Both the position numbers and the translations under genes were made by a program. The notes under the pieces were generated by a model. It did no database searches and had not been told where the DNA came from. It saw nothing but the letters and a program-made list of their open reading frames with translations. From the NCBI GenBank assembly GCA_934047225.1, contig OW203989.1:14421977-14485976 (forward strand): a DNA stretch of 64,000 nt, read 5' to 3'. The DNA is from Ypsolopha sequella (Eukaryota > Arthropoda > Insecta > Lepidoptera > Ypsolophidae). Position 1 is the stretch's first letter. The number at the start of each line of letters is the position of its first letter. This document shows positions 51,365-61,597 of the stretch, in pieces.

Positions 51365-53463
51365 ATGATAATTGAATTTAATATTCTAGTAAAACACTAC
51401 ACGTCTTCAACACGACAGCACGCACGATATACCACCAGTTTTTACCACGCACGCCCACACGAAAGTGATTATCACACAAGAAGGTAAACCAAAGCGTGTG
51501 TTCTATAGTCATATAAATCAGTGGTTAGCGCAGACGAAATCGCAGGCAAAAGTTAGTGTTATAAATCAAAAACTTGTTTTGTGATACGTTGACAGCAGAA
51601 GTATGCTAACTCCCAAAACATTGCAGCAATTAAATAAACCAGTACAGCTTACAAACCACGGTCGTATACTACCACATATAATACTACAGCTAGTATTATG
51701 GAAATACAACGAGTTTACCAATATAACAGTTATAATCCGCTTAGTGAAATGAGTTGCAGAGTTAGCGGACTGACCCTAGCTTGTGCTGAGATTATTATGG
51801 GCGAGTAATTTTGGATAAGATTAGTAATTCTGTTACTCTACATATTAGTATAGGATGCTTTAGACATTTTTATTAAATATCAGTTGCCGGTCGACCCTCA
51901 AAAAGCCCTCTGATAACAGGAGATTGAAAATTCGACAAATTCTGTGGAGTGGTTCTTGAGTTACAGTATAGCTAACGTGACCATACGTCCAGTTTTTTTT
52001 TTTTTTTTTCGGTAATACGTCCCGGTGTCCCCGTGGTAAGCTTCGGGACACAGAATTGTCCCGTTTTGAGAACGCTATGCTATAATGGCGCAAAAAATTC
52101 AAATGTCACTTTATTTTGATTGAATTTTAAGCGAATTGGGGAAATTTGACATTTTATTACTTTACGATTTAAAACGACAGCACCAAAGATATTCCAATTA
52201 AAGTGCTCTATTTTATACCATACGAAGGGATACAAGTTAAAATTTTAGATCTCCAGTATCAGCTTGGTGAAAGTTCAGATAATTACTATACTATGAATTA
52301 TTTAGTTTTAGTAACTACTAAAAGATATTTTTTTTGCAAAAATGGTCTTGATTTTCAAGTGCAAAAAGTATGTTTTTTCGTTGTGCCACCGATTCTGTAG
52401 CGGTAATTATATAAGTACACTTCAGGATAAACTAGTTTGGCCTAGTCTATACTAATTTTGCCTAGTCAAAAATGTTTAAGCGATTACGTATTTTTTTGGT
52501 AAGTATATATTACTTGTGACTTGTAATTTTTCTTTCAGAACTGAATTCGACATTTGCATTTAGAATTTTCAAGAGGTGGGCGATGTTAACCAAGATAACC
52601 CTGCTGAGCCGAGTCTGTACCGGTTGATCCTATCGCAAAAAGGATGAACTGTTTTGGCCTAGGAAAAACTAGTTTGTCCTCAAATCGGGTTTGGCCGGTA
52701 ACATTATATAATATGTAATAGTTTTTAAGCGTCATAGACATTTTTTATTATTTCGATACATCGAATGAAATATCCTTGTGGAAATGTGAAATTCGACATT
52801 TTTGAATGTCGAATACGTCGCATCCCATCGATTTGGGAAATTGAAACTCTGCATACAGACCCCTTGATTTTTAATCTAAAGTGCCATTTCCGGTGTTTTA
52901 ACATATTTATCATTTTAAAGCTATAGTACGGTTTACGCCTAACTATAAAAAACGAAAAAAAATGGCCTCTTTCTCGTAAAATACGGTATAAAATGCAGAA
53001 CTAAAGTAATTACATAAGCAGATGTGGTTTATGAAAATGAAAAGTGCCATCTGAATGTATTTTCTTTTATTTCTTTATTTAATTATTTTTATTTATTTAT
53101 TAATTTACCTTTTTTTATTTTTTATCATTTATTATTTTTATTGAATTTGCATATTGGTATAATTCAAAATTTAAGTAATTGGAATATTGGCACTACTTAG
53201 GAGCTTTGAGTGCAAAATCACGGTCACGGAAATTAGTAGAAATAAAATATTTGCATATAAAAAAACACGGATTTCAGTGATTTAGTGCATTTTACGATTT
53301 TCCCGCCAATGTCACAGTACTGGTCACCTTAGGAATATTAGAAAACGTTATATATAACTGAGTAATACTGAATTTGAAGTAATAATGAATATAAGAACTG
53401 AGTGATACTAAAAATTAAAATACATCAAGGAAAATGTGACCGAGGGCAAAGATTCTGTTAGAC
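51365..53463. other. Gene-free DNA
   Basis: An uninterrupted T run lies near 51995-52008. Frames of 60-80 codons at 51860-52102, 52203-52400 and 52725-52913 have no domain. The right end may be the body of the Helitron-like element that terminates at 53493, but its 5' end is not identifiable. Confidence 0.42.
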
Positions 53464-53493
53464 GCGGGCGAAGCCGCGGGCAAAAGTCTAGTG
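53464..53493 (+). mobile_element. Helitron-like 3' terminus
   Basis: ACGCGGGCGAAGCCGCGGGC then AAAAGTCTAG and T. CGCGG...CCGCG forms a hairpin a few bases before CTAG, the expected Helitron 3' architecture, with T outside as in AT-site insertion. It is related to the minus-strand terminus at 3626-3660, and CAAAGCCGCGGGCAA near 1617 is a decayed third example. Confidence 0.6.
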
Positions 53494-53743
53494 TGACATA
53501 AAAGGGTAAAATATTACAAAATATCATATTGCTAAAAGGAAAATATCTCTTCGTAATATTGCCTGGTTATTTACGGTTCCAACAAGCTCTATATATTAAT
53601 CGCTCCAGTGCCTACAAAAGCAACGGAGACATATGTACATCTATATGGTTATGTGTTCAATGTAGCCTGTAGAACGTAATAATTTTACGTGCCTTTTTCA
53701 CAATATATCCAGCTGCGAGTAGTTTTTTCTGTGAACATGCGGT

Positions 53744-54529
53744 TAGGCTGGTAATAGTGCTATGTGGTAACCGCTCCGTGCAGCTTTTAGTGCAAGGCGG
53801 TCGCCCCGTGTCAATCAACATTTTCACTAAGGCCTGTGATAGTGCTACATAACATAAAACATAAAATTTATTTCTTGAGCAAAAATTTAGTTTAGTACAT
53901 GAAGTTTGAGCGACTGGCTCTTAGAGTAGTTTATACTGTGTTCCAGGAGCCAGTTTCTCCCAGAGTACATACGAGTAATATGTGTCAATTTGGTGTAAAG
54001 CGACTTAACTAATTTGACAGCACTAACCTAATTTTAAGCATCCTATCTTTGTCTTTCCGATACAGAAGGAACGAGACAGAACGCTTAAATTAAGTTTAGT
54101 CCTGTCAAATAAGTTAAATCGTGGTACAAAATCTGTTATTTTGCTAGTCTGGTTTCTTGATAATCTGGTATATTGATAATCTGGTATTTTGCGAATCTGC
54201 TATTATGCTCCGGAAGGTTTAAAACAGCACATTTTTGAGCATGAGAGGTTAGGAATGGTGCAGGAAGGATGATGAGAGAGGGTGTATTGTATGTATGTGT
54301 GTTTGATGCTGTGTGTGTGCATGCGAATGTTATGTCAACTGATGTCTGATATCATGTCAAAACATGATAAATGAAATGTATAAATATTCCAAATGTTTTA
54401 TAATAGCTGAGAAATAATGAGATCCGTGCCGACAACATTTTCAATGCGTCGTCGTCGGTCTGCAAAGCTCCATATAACCAGAGCGGCCGACCGCGGGCGG
54501 TCCAACCGCGTAGCACTATTACCGGCCTA
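53744..54529. mobile_element. Element with TAGGC(T/C)GGTAATAGTGCTA ends, carrying insertions
   Basis: TAGGCTGGTAATAGTGCTAT GTGGT at 53744 is mirrored by ACCGCGTAGCACTATTACCG GCCTA ending at 54529. A third partial end, AAGGCCTGTGATAGTGCTAC, lies at 53828. Between them are a LINE-like 3' end (about 53850-54000, ACATAAAACATAAAATTTAT TTCTTGAGC) and a palindromic MITE (54000-54125), so the host element is the oldest layer. GCGGGCGGTCC-type CG-rich subterminal sequence is present at the right. Confidence 0.6.
54000..54125. mobile_element. Palindromic MITE (TTAGTCCTGTC family), copy 2
   Basis: CGACTTAACTAATTTGACAG CACTAACCTAATTTTAAGCA TCCTATCTTTGTCTTTCCGA mirrored by ACGAGACAGAACGCTTAAAT TAAGTTTAGTCCTGTCAAAT AAGTTAAATCGTG. 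The outer CGATTCGG ends seen in copies 1 and 3 are lost here. Confidence 0.8.
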
Positions 54530-54695
54530 AAATGTATCTAATTGAATTTTTTGCGTGGGTCGTAAACTTGTTATATAAGTATTTCACTCACAAACAACCT
54601 AGAAAATGTCGTGTTTCATTAAACGCTTTTGCGTTCAGCCTGAAATTGTGCTAAAAAGTTAATTTACAATAAATAGCACTTGTACTTTCTAAATA

Positions 54696-54773
54696 GTAAA
54701 AGTTGTTCTATACCATTGACTGAATAAGCTCTTCAAATACGGTTACACCTGTCTGTTACACGTTGCATAATAC
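54696..54773. repeat. Single arm of the 50.7-kb palindrome
   Basis: ATAGTAAAAGTTGTTCTATA CCATTGACTGAATAAGCTCT TCAAATACGGTTACACCTGT CTGTTACACGTTG is near-identical to 50924-51000. No opposite arm is adjacent. Either the element lost half, or the arm is the true repeat unit. Confidence 0.75.
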
Positions 54774-55410
54774 TAAAATCACTCATATTCAACAGCCAAA
54801 CAACTCGAGCAAGTAGGTGCTACGTGCTCAAGGCATACATATTTTTTACATTTATGGCACGAAAACGGTAAGGGGCGTGGAATAACGCAGCTACTCGAAA
54901 TCGCAATGTAATTGGATGAACGGTGAAAAAAATATTAGATTTTTTCGAACTACCCGGTTTCACAGACATATAACGTCACCAGTGGCGGGTTAAAATCTAT
55001 AATACGAAAAATTGGTGAAAATACAGAAATGTCTTTTCCCTTGGTTTAATTGTCCAAAAGTCTGCATGTCAACAGCTTGAATGATGTTAAATTTTATTTT
55101 AATATCTCTTTAATTAAAGTAATCATTTATCAAGTCACAAACAAATTGATTAGTGTATAACGAAGTTTTGTCTATCCAAGCCATTGACGTACCAACTCCA
55201 AACTGACAAACTATTGCTAAGAAGCTACTGAGAGCACTTAGTTGTTATTTCCAAAACATAAATATTCATAATTATTTTGGAGTTCAGATCCAGTAGGGGC
55301 ACATTGGTGTTAGGTCTGCGCACAGATCACTCTTTCGGAAACACCACTGACCCCCTCGGGGATTCTGTTGTAACGATATATTAAACAAAAGTCACCTTAG
55401 ATAAAAACAA
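54774..55410. other. Gene-free DNA with a SINE-like phrase
   Basis: Near 55296 AGTAGGGGCACATTGGTGTT resembles the AGGGGCACATTTGTGTTCGG block after the B box of the 60.7-kb SINE. No tRNA boxes are retained. The remainder is unassigned. Confidence 0.4.
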
Positions 55411-55600
55411 AAAGAGGAAGATACCGTACCTGCTTCCCACGCGTGGTCCTACAAAACTAAGTCCAATGGACCTGCTTTGATTCGTTTGTCTCGCTCGCGC
55501 TGCTGTCGAAGCTCGTTGCTCTATATCTGTCCTTCGGTGGCGCTTAGTCATACAGCAGGTCTATTTTTCAGTCAGTTGACGATATAAGAACGTACCGTTT
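55411..55600. mobile_element. MITE-like repeat, copy 2 (AAAGAGGAAGAT ends)
   Basis: AAAGAGGAAGATACCGTACC, CCAATGGACCTGCTTTG, CTCGCTCGCGCTGCTGTCGA AGCTCGTTGCTCTATATC, TCGGTGGCGCTTAG, then GATATAAGAACGTACCG. It is the reverse-orientation partner of 334-526. Confidence 0.65.
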
Positions 55601-55687
55601 TGTTACATAAATGCCAGTTACCCTATCTATAAATATCATTGCAGTATGGGAAAGCACATCGGTAAATTCACGAGTTGTGTTGAGACC

Positions 55688-55735
55688 TGGATAGCTCAGT
55701 TGGTAGAGCAATCGCCCGGTAAGCGAGAGCTCCTC
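55688..55735 (+). pseudogene. tRNA-like 5' half (SINE head or tRNA pseudogene)
   Basis: CCTGGATAGCTCAGTTGGTA GAGCAATCGCCCGGTAAGCG AGAG. The A box and D arm (GCTC...GAGC) are perfect, and ATCGC/GCGA can form part of an anticodon stem. The loop CCGGTAA lacks U33, and there is no variable loop or B box after it (CTCCTCACATCCAAATTTAA). It is not a functional tRNA. It is most likely a 5' scrap of a tRNA-derived SINE. Confidence 0.55.
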
Positions 55736-57309
55736 ACATCCAAATTTAATATAATATAATGTTAAGCTAGTTACCCTCTTTGTTACCCTTTCTATTTACG
55801 TAAGAGGATTAGTGCAGATAGGTTTACATTTTTCAAGACTTACGTAAAGCTCAAGGCTTAGCTGTTAATGGTCCTGAAGCTAGGAGTTTATTTTACGGCT
55901 TGCATCAACGAGTTAGTTTTATCGGCGAAAAGATATTAACTACAAAATTAACGTTCAAACAAGGTTTTTATTAAAGTTTTGAGAAAGTAAATGTACAAAA
56001 ATAATTGTATTTACTGTAATTAGATTTCGTTTGACGTAAATGTACAAAAATATTTGTATTTGCTGAAAATAGATTTCGTTTGAAGAGTACTTTGTTTACT
56101 TTTCGAAGTGCTATTTATTACTTGAGAATTTGTAAAATTTTTGGAAATGGCATTTTGATTACTAGAAAAGCGTCTAGTAGATTCATTTTTAGACAATAGG
56201 TGACCATCATCTACCGAAGGTGGCCATTTGATAACACTGTAGTTCCTTGTGATAAATTTATAGATTTAACTAGAAACAATTCAAGTTTGGTAAACCTGCA
56301 GAAAAATACAAAATGACGCAAAAATAATGAAACATTAAAGGCCCTAATTTTCGACCGTACCTGACCTAGCTAGACCCTCATTAAGCAGTCTCAAGTTTGG
56401 TGCTCCAAGGTCTTTGAAACGACCCTAACCTACTGTTTTATTTCATTACCTTGCCATATAAATTCTTTGTGTACACTCGGAAGTAAATAAGAGTAGGTAC
56501 TCATGTTGTTTTGTCATACAGCAGGGTTTGTTTCCTTCCAACTCGGTCCCTATACTTGATAAAAATGCTACAAGGATATTTTGGCGCGTAGATTGGTTGT
56601 GTCCAAAATCAGAACTAACGCCGCTACCATACTCCTTGTTTCACAGTTGCGCCCCCCTGTCACTGTCACTCATGCGCCAAAAGATACTTGTAGCCATAGA
56701 CATAGGATTCGCTGTAAATCTATGCTTGTAGCACTGTATGTAAGCACAGCTCGCTATTGGAAAGTCAAATATTTGTTGACATTATAGCTTTAATTATTTA
56801 TTCCTGCCTGGGTGAAATCTGCGCATAGAATGTCAATAACGCACTTGAATTGAAAACTCTCACTTTATAACACTAATGTAGAGAAAAAATGCAAGATACA
56901 TCAAATGCACATCAAACAAAATAAGCGCTATGATAGGTCGATTGCGCGCGATAAAACGCGTGACAAATCGTGCTACGGGGGCAGGTGTTGTCCCTTTGAT
57001 ACAGGAGCCGATGATTCTCCAACCAAGCTAACGCTGTGTTCATATCGTAGTCTCATTAAAGTATTCACCATCCGACTCTGCTTCTGTGTAATAAAAGCGA
57101 CTTTAGAATAAATTATACCTTTAGCGTGGGTATTAATGTACAATGTACAGTTTTAAACAAGTCACGGTATACCTTGGCAGTTCTTACAACGCTCACGTAA
57201 AGGTGTTAGTCGCACAAAAAGGTATATTGTAGCGTCTGGTCCTGCCGTTGTCGGCACATCGTAGATTTGGGCATACCATGATCTGCCTAGGCATAATATC
57301 ATGCTTATG
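55736..57309. other. Gene-free DNA with a short tandem duplication
   Basis: GTAAATGTACAAAAATAATT GTATTTACTGTAATTAGATT TCGTTTGA is repeated almost exactly about 50 bp later (55986-56035 against 56036-56083). Frames of 67-68 codons at 56528-56787 overlap in two frames, and 56905-57111 is unremarkable. No gene signals. Confidence 0.45.
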
Positions 57310-57430
57310 TTAAAAACATATATAACAATAATCGCTCGTTCGGCTACCTACCTACTATACTTCGCTCCGCTCGTCGTTGCACCTATTTTTGACTGAAACA
57401 TTTTCGATTTCATAATTTACGATCTGCAAA
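57310..57430 (-). repeat. Fragment of the GTGACCATATCG MITE family
   Basis: TACTTCGCTCCGCTCGTCGT TGCACCTATTTTTGACTGAA ACATTTTCGATTTCATAATT TACGATCTGC corresponds to the reverse complement of 17075-17160. The ends are absent. Confidence 0.6.
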
Positions 57431-57929
57431 ATTTTACAATCTACACATGACATCTACATACCAACTCCTAGTGTAACCGTAACGTCAAGCGGAAATAGGA
57501 CCCGCATAGCGCAACAGTCTTTCCGTTAGGAGCGAGCGAGCGAGGTATCCAATTTCCTTACTTGAAACGTATTCCTACAGCATAGGTATAAAATATCTGC
57601 CCTAGGCAAATAACTACATTTGACCACCGCAGATCTTTGTCTCCAACGAAGCCTAAAGCACCTACAATTATAAAATGTTCAGTCAAACCGACTCAGCCAA
57701 CTAAAGAAGCCTTTTACATCTGTCGACAATGTATTTCCAGATTTATTATAATGCCGATGACATCTACAAAATCCAGTAGATCCTGGATTATGTGGACCAA
57801 TTGAAGATATAGAAATGAGGAGGTTTATATATGGTATCTAACTGCACGCGGGAACGAGCTGCTAATGACGACTAAAGCTGAAAAACCGGGTAACCCGTAA
57901 AATACAACCTTGTCCATTAGACGGATCGG
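57431..57929. other. Non-coding DNA, nothing recognised
   Basis: No frames or repeats supported. Confidence 0.5.
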
Positions 57930-58626
57930 AAACAAAAAACGTTAAAAAAAATGCTATATTTTCGAGGTTTTTTGTATGGGTTTTTTGAGTTTTATTTTTT
58001 TTAATTATCTGTAGTAATAGAGGCTATATTAAGTATCGGAGTTCCGGGCAAAACGGGGGTTATGGCTTTTTAAGATAGTAAAATATTAATTTCTGAACAA
58101 AATAAATACCACTTGTTACCTTACAAGATGAAGTACAGGTTTATTAAAAAAATCTTGGCACTAATGTATAGTAACTTCAGAAAAAAACAGGATTTTCAAG
58201 TTCAGGTTACACCCGTAGCGCCGCAATGCTATTCACGAGATTTTCTTGAAATTCCTGTTTGTTTTCTGAAGTTACTATACATTAGTGCCGTGATTTTTTT
58301 TAATGAACCTGCACTTCATCTTGTAAGGTATAACAAGTGGTATTTATTTTGACCAGAAATTTTTTATTTTACTGTCTTAAAAAGCCATAACTCCGAACCC
58401 CGAATCTCGGAACGCCGACCCTTAACAAGTATTGTGTGAAAATTTCAACTGGCTACCTATAACGGCTGAAGCTGTAGACCTCCTTGGCCTTAGTTAGAGC
58501 AACGCGGACCTGCCTACGGTCGCGTTGCTCTAAGTCTGTGGCAGACGGACGAACAGATTGATAGACGGATAGCGGAGGCTTAGTAACAGGGTCCCGTTTG
58601 GCACCCTTCGTTTACGGAACCCTAAA
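57930..58626 (+). repeat. Lepidopteran GGGTTCCGTA repeat interrupted by a fold-back
   Basis: ACAAAAAACGTTAAAAAAAA TGC, TTTTCGAGGTTTTTT and later TTTCAACTGGCTACCTATAA CGGCTGAAGCTGTAGA, GAGGCTTAGTAACAGGGTCC CGTTTGGCACC, TACGGAACCCTAAAAA match the second half of 44331-44868. Two intrusions are visible: the fold-back 58030-58424, and a hairpin TTAGAGCAACGCGGACC/GGTCGCGTTGCTCTAA at 58493-58532 placed between GTAGACC and CTGTGGCAGACGG. Confidence 0.7.
58030..58424. mobile_element. 395-bp fold-back with arms of about 185 bp
   Basis: The left arm (CGGAGTTCCGGGCAAAAC, GGTTATGGCTTTTTAAGATA GTAAAAT, AATAAATACCACTTGTTACC TTACAAGATGAAGTACAGGT, GGCACTAATGTATAGTAACT TCAGAAAA) is mirrored almost throughout by the right arm (GAAGTTACTATACATTAGTG CC, AACCTGCACTTCATCTTGTA AGGTATAACAAGTGGTATTT ATTTTG, TTAAAAAGCCATAACTCC). 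The loop is only about 50 bp. It is inserted in the middle of a lepidopteran repeat. Confidence 0.88.
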
Positions 58627-60024
58627 AAAATGAAATCAAAATATTTTTGATCTGTATATCATCACAGTTTTTCAAACTGTGGCTGTAAATTGCAAGTATG
58701 TGTAATAATGTGCATTGTTCTTCAATGCTTCGAATAATGGTTGTATGTTGAGCTGTAATGAGATGATAATAATAAACCGTATCAATGCCTAAATACGAAG
58801 TTTTATTATAATAATAATAATAATATAATTCAAGTTTTATGCATCCTAGCGGTCCAGCATCCTACCGACTGCGCTACTACTTTGTATCCTTAGGGTATAT
58901 TTTCTATATGTACCTATATCACGATAGTTATATCGATAGATATAATATGCTTTACACGATTTTTGACATGAAAAGAAAAACGCCCCGCCAGCTTTATCTA
59001 CCCAATATCTACCCAAACTTCCATACAACTGAAAATTGTTATCTACAATTTATCTCTATCTATAACTAAGTATAAGTAGTAACTAACTCAGTAAGTTTCA
59101 ACCATATTTGCCACATTCATATTACCTACTAATGATATCTATTGAACGATTGAAATTACATTCAAGTCATAGAAAGTGACCTACTTTTAAAATTGTATGT
59201 ACTAAGATCCGTGTTCACGCAACTCAAGTTATGAAAACAAAATATATCTGATTCTGTTTTTCACAAGCAAAAGTACTAAAAGGCAGCTTTTGTTGACTTT
59301 CTTACAATCGCTTAGTCTAAAACCCATTTATACCTATGTCTACGGGACCGAGAGACTTTTACAAACAGTTCCAACATTCAAATTCTCTAGCTCTCAGAGT
59401 TAGCACAACTACCGCCAACGAACCATGAATGAAACAATAAATTCTCTTTAGCTGTGAGCTTATGATGTCTGCCAGTATTTTGTTCAACTTTGTCTGACTG
59501 AGGCAAGTTATTTGGACGAGAATTGCCTTTGCTTTGAATATTTTCACTTTGCGAGTGGACAGCTGGGGGATAAAGTCGGCCGTCGGCGGCTTTGGACCTA
59601 GCATATCCAGGGCCAGATTAAGGGAGGGCAACTAGGGCTGCAGCCCCGGGGCCTCCACAAGAGAGGGGCCCCCACCATAGAAATTTCAAAGCATTTTTTT
59701 AAAACCACAACCGACTAAAAAGGATAATTATATTTAAAAAAAAAAACAAGAGAGAGAGAGAGGAACGGGATAACCACTTGGAACGAAGTTTCGCTACTGA
59801 CGCTACTGCACGTTTGTACTGCAGTAATACATAGCCATACGCTTGTAAACACCCTTGTTGTCCCAGGGTCTCTAGACCTCTGAATCGGGACTTGAATTGG
59901 TTTGCCAACTAGCACTATAGATGATAGATGAACATACCACTGGTTGAAGTTTACTATGACAAGTTCCACATTTACTGTCACCATTTCACCATTACAAGAA
60001 TTTTATGTACGTTGAAGAGGGAAG
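58627..60024. other. Gene-free DNA with microsatellites and a hAT-like end
   Basis: (AAT)n lies at about 58808-58832. At 59609-59685, CAGGGCCAGATTAAGGGAGG GCAAC, CTGCAGCCCCGGGGCCTCC, GGGGCCCCCACC resembles the CAGGG...GGGCCCCC end of hAT-type elements, but no partner end was found. (GA)n lies at 59750-59762. Frames of 60-90 codons (58839-59984) have no domain. Confidence 0.45.
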
Positions 60025-60049
60025 CTAAACTAAACTGGAAACAATAAAA

Positions 60050-60165
60050 AAGATGGTACCGGTAGCTTGGAACTTGGAGCTTTTGAATAACGGTAGACGG
60101 TTGTTTACCCTATCAAAAGCTTTACTTATATCGGTATGAACCGCGTTAATTTCGGTGTCATATTT
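60050..60165 (-). pseudogene. Non-LTR reverse-transcriptase fragment (motif A)
   Basis: The minus strand reads DTEINAVHTDISKAFDRVNN RLPLFKSSKF. (V/A)(Y/H)TD.SKAFDRVNH.LL is the conserved motif A of Jockey/CR1-group reverse transcriptases; its first catalytic Asp is the D of TDISKAFD. Neighbouring motifs are absent on both sides. It is an isolated decayed fragment about 35 codons long. Confidence 0.7.
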
Positions 60166-60539
60166 AATTATTATGTCGTGTTTAAATATAAAGATATTCC
60201 TGTATAAAGTGTAATAATATACAGTGATCAATACAAGTTAAAATATGTACTTCAACTGATCTTTGCGAATTAATTTTGTATGGAAATTCGTACTATTGTT
60301 TAACCATCAAACGTTAGCAAAAAGTGCATAACTTGACTTTGTATTTCTTGTTTAGAAGTTAAAGTTAAACCAAAATATATTTAATACTAGGAAATTATTA
60401 AAGTTGACTAATATTAAAGTCTCCCAATATTAAAATATTACACTCTGTCATAGTAAGGTTAGGAGGCTTCATGTCTGAAATAATCAGACACGATATACAC
60501 CGACGGTCTGGTCTCGGTGTATCCAGATTGATATTGGTG

Positions 60540-60688
60540 TCGATTCGGCGTAGCACGATTTAACTTATTTGACAGGACTTAACTTAATTTAACCGTTCTG
60601 TCTTTGTCTTTTCGATAAAGAAAGCAAAAGAAAAAACGCTCAAATTAAGCTTAGTCCTGTTAAATAAGTTCACACTAAATCGACATCA
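60540..60688. mobile_element. Palindromic MITE (TTAGTCCTGTC family), copy 3
   Basis: TCGATTCGGCGTAGCACGAT TTAACTTATTTGACAGGACT mirrored by AGTCCTGTTAAATAAGTTCA CACTAAATCGA. The centre is GTCTTTTCGATAAAGAAAGC AAAAG. It matches copies at 13078 and 54000. Confidence 0.82.
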
Positions 60689-60728
60689 AATATTCAACCG
60701 CCCGCCGCCGCGCCGCGCCGCGCCGCCG

Positions 60729-61090
60729 CTCTGTGGTTTAGTGGTTTAAAAACTCGATCACTATATTCCTGAGGTCGCGGGTTCAAATCGCCTAGGGGCA
60801 CATTTGTGTTCGGTAAACGCGCTTTGGTTGGAAGGCAACGAAATAAACTTAGTTCGTTGGTTGGTAGCACAGAACCCAAGAATATAAAGTATTACTACAG
60901 AACTATGGTTGGAAGGCATGTTATTCTGTTAGCTCATACAACTAATAGAGCTCACACCCATCATGCTGCGACCTAATAACATCATCGCTAAAACGTGGGT
61001 GTACGAGAGTGGACTGTGACTTGCATTTCACAGTCTATACTCAGAAACACATTTGATACCTCTTCAGGAATTCATGTAGGGCTGATATTA
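60729..61090 (+). mobile_element. tRNA-headed SINE, uninterrupted copy
   Basis: Head CTCTGTGGTTTAGTGGTTTA A (A-box-like) and GGTCGCGGGTTCAAATCGCC (B box), 45 bp apart as in tRNA genes. It continues into AGGGGCACATTTGTGTTCGG, CTCACACCCATCATGCTGCG, GAGTGGACTGTGACTTGCAT TTCACAGT and CTCTTCAGGAATTCATG. The last three blocks match the SINE body at 50445-50600 (inverted). It is preceded by a (CCGCG)n run at 60700-60728. A 61-codon minus frame over the head (with LNPRPQEYSDRVF) is an antisense artefact. Confidence 0.75.
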
Positions 61091-61091
61091 A

Positions 61092-61440
61092 AAAAAACCG
61101 GCCAAGTGCGAGTCAGACTCGCGTACCTAGGGTTCCGTATTGTGGATGATAAATTTAATTTTGTAATTTTTTTTCGTGAATTTCTCAACCGCTTTATTTT
61201 TCCTGTAATTTTTACGTAAACACATATCACCATGATTGTTTCATATTTTTTGGTCCATCAGTTTTTGTTTTTTTTTCAAGATTTCTCAAAACCAGTGCCA
61301 GTAATTATAGTAAAAATATATATTTTTACAATCAGCTTTTTGGTACCTACAATTTGATACCCATATTGTATTTTTATAAAATACATATTTTTATTTATTT
61401 TACTTCTTTTTTTCATTTGTGCTCAACTTTTTTTATCTAG
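61092..61440 (+). repeat. Lepidopteran GGGTTCCGTA repeat, 5' part
   Basis: AACCGGCCAAGTGCGAGTCA GACTCGCGTACC, TAGGGTTCCGTATTGTGGAT, TTCTCAACCGCTTTATTTTT CCTGTAATTTTTACGTAA and TACAATTTGATACCCATATT (about 61350). The matching 3' part is at 63462-63750, with about 65 bp (AATATATATTTTTACAATCA..., TACAATTTGATACCC) present in both. The intervening 2 kb are later insertions. Confidence 0.75.
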
Positions 61441-61597
61441 TTTTCCTGTAATTGGCCAGTTATGATCAGTAAGAAATATATACAAAATAATGCTGGCTGG
61501 TATGGATTTATATTCGTTTGTTATTCTATTTTCAAAATGTATTACATTCATTTGTTTATTGCATCACGTTTATTTGTCTCCTACAATTGTTTCGAAC

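Noticed and set aside
55688..55760. Functional tRNA gene
   Set aside because: The D arm is fine, but U33, the T arm, the B box and the 3' acceptor strand are all missing.
60694..60879. Minus-strand frame with DLNPRPQEYSDRVF
   Set aside because: Antisense of the SINE B-box region; a common artefact.
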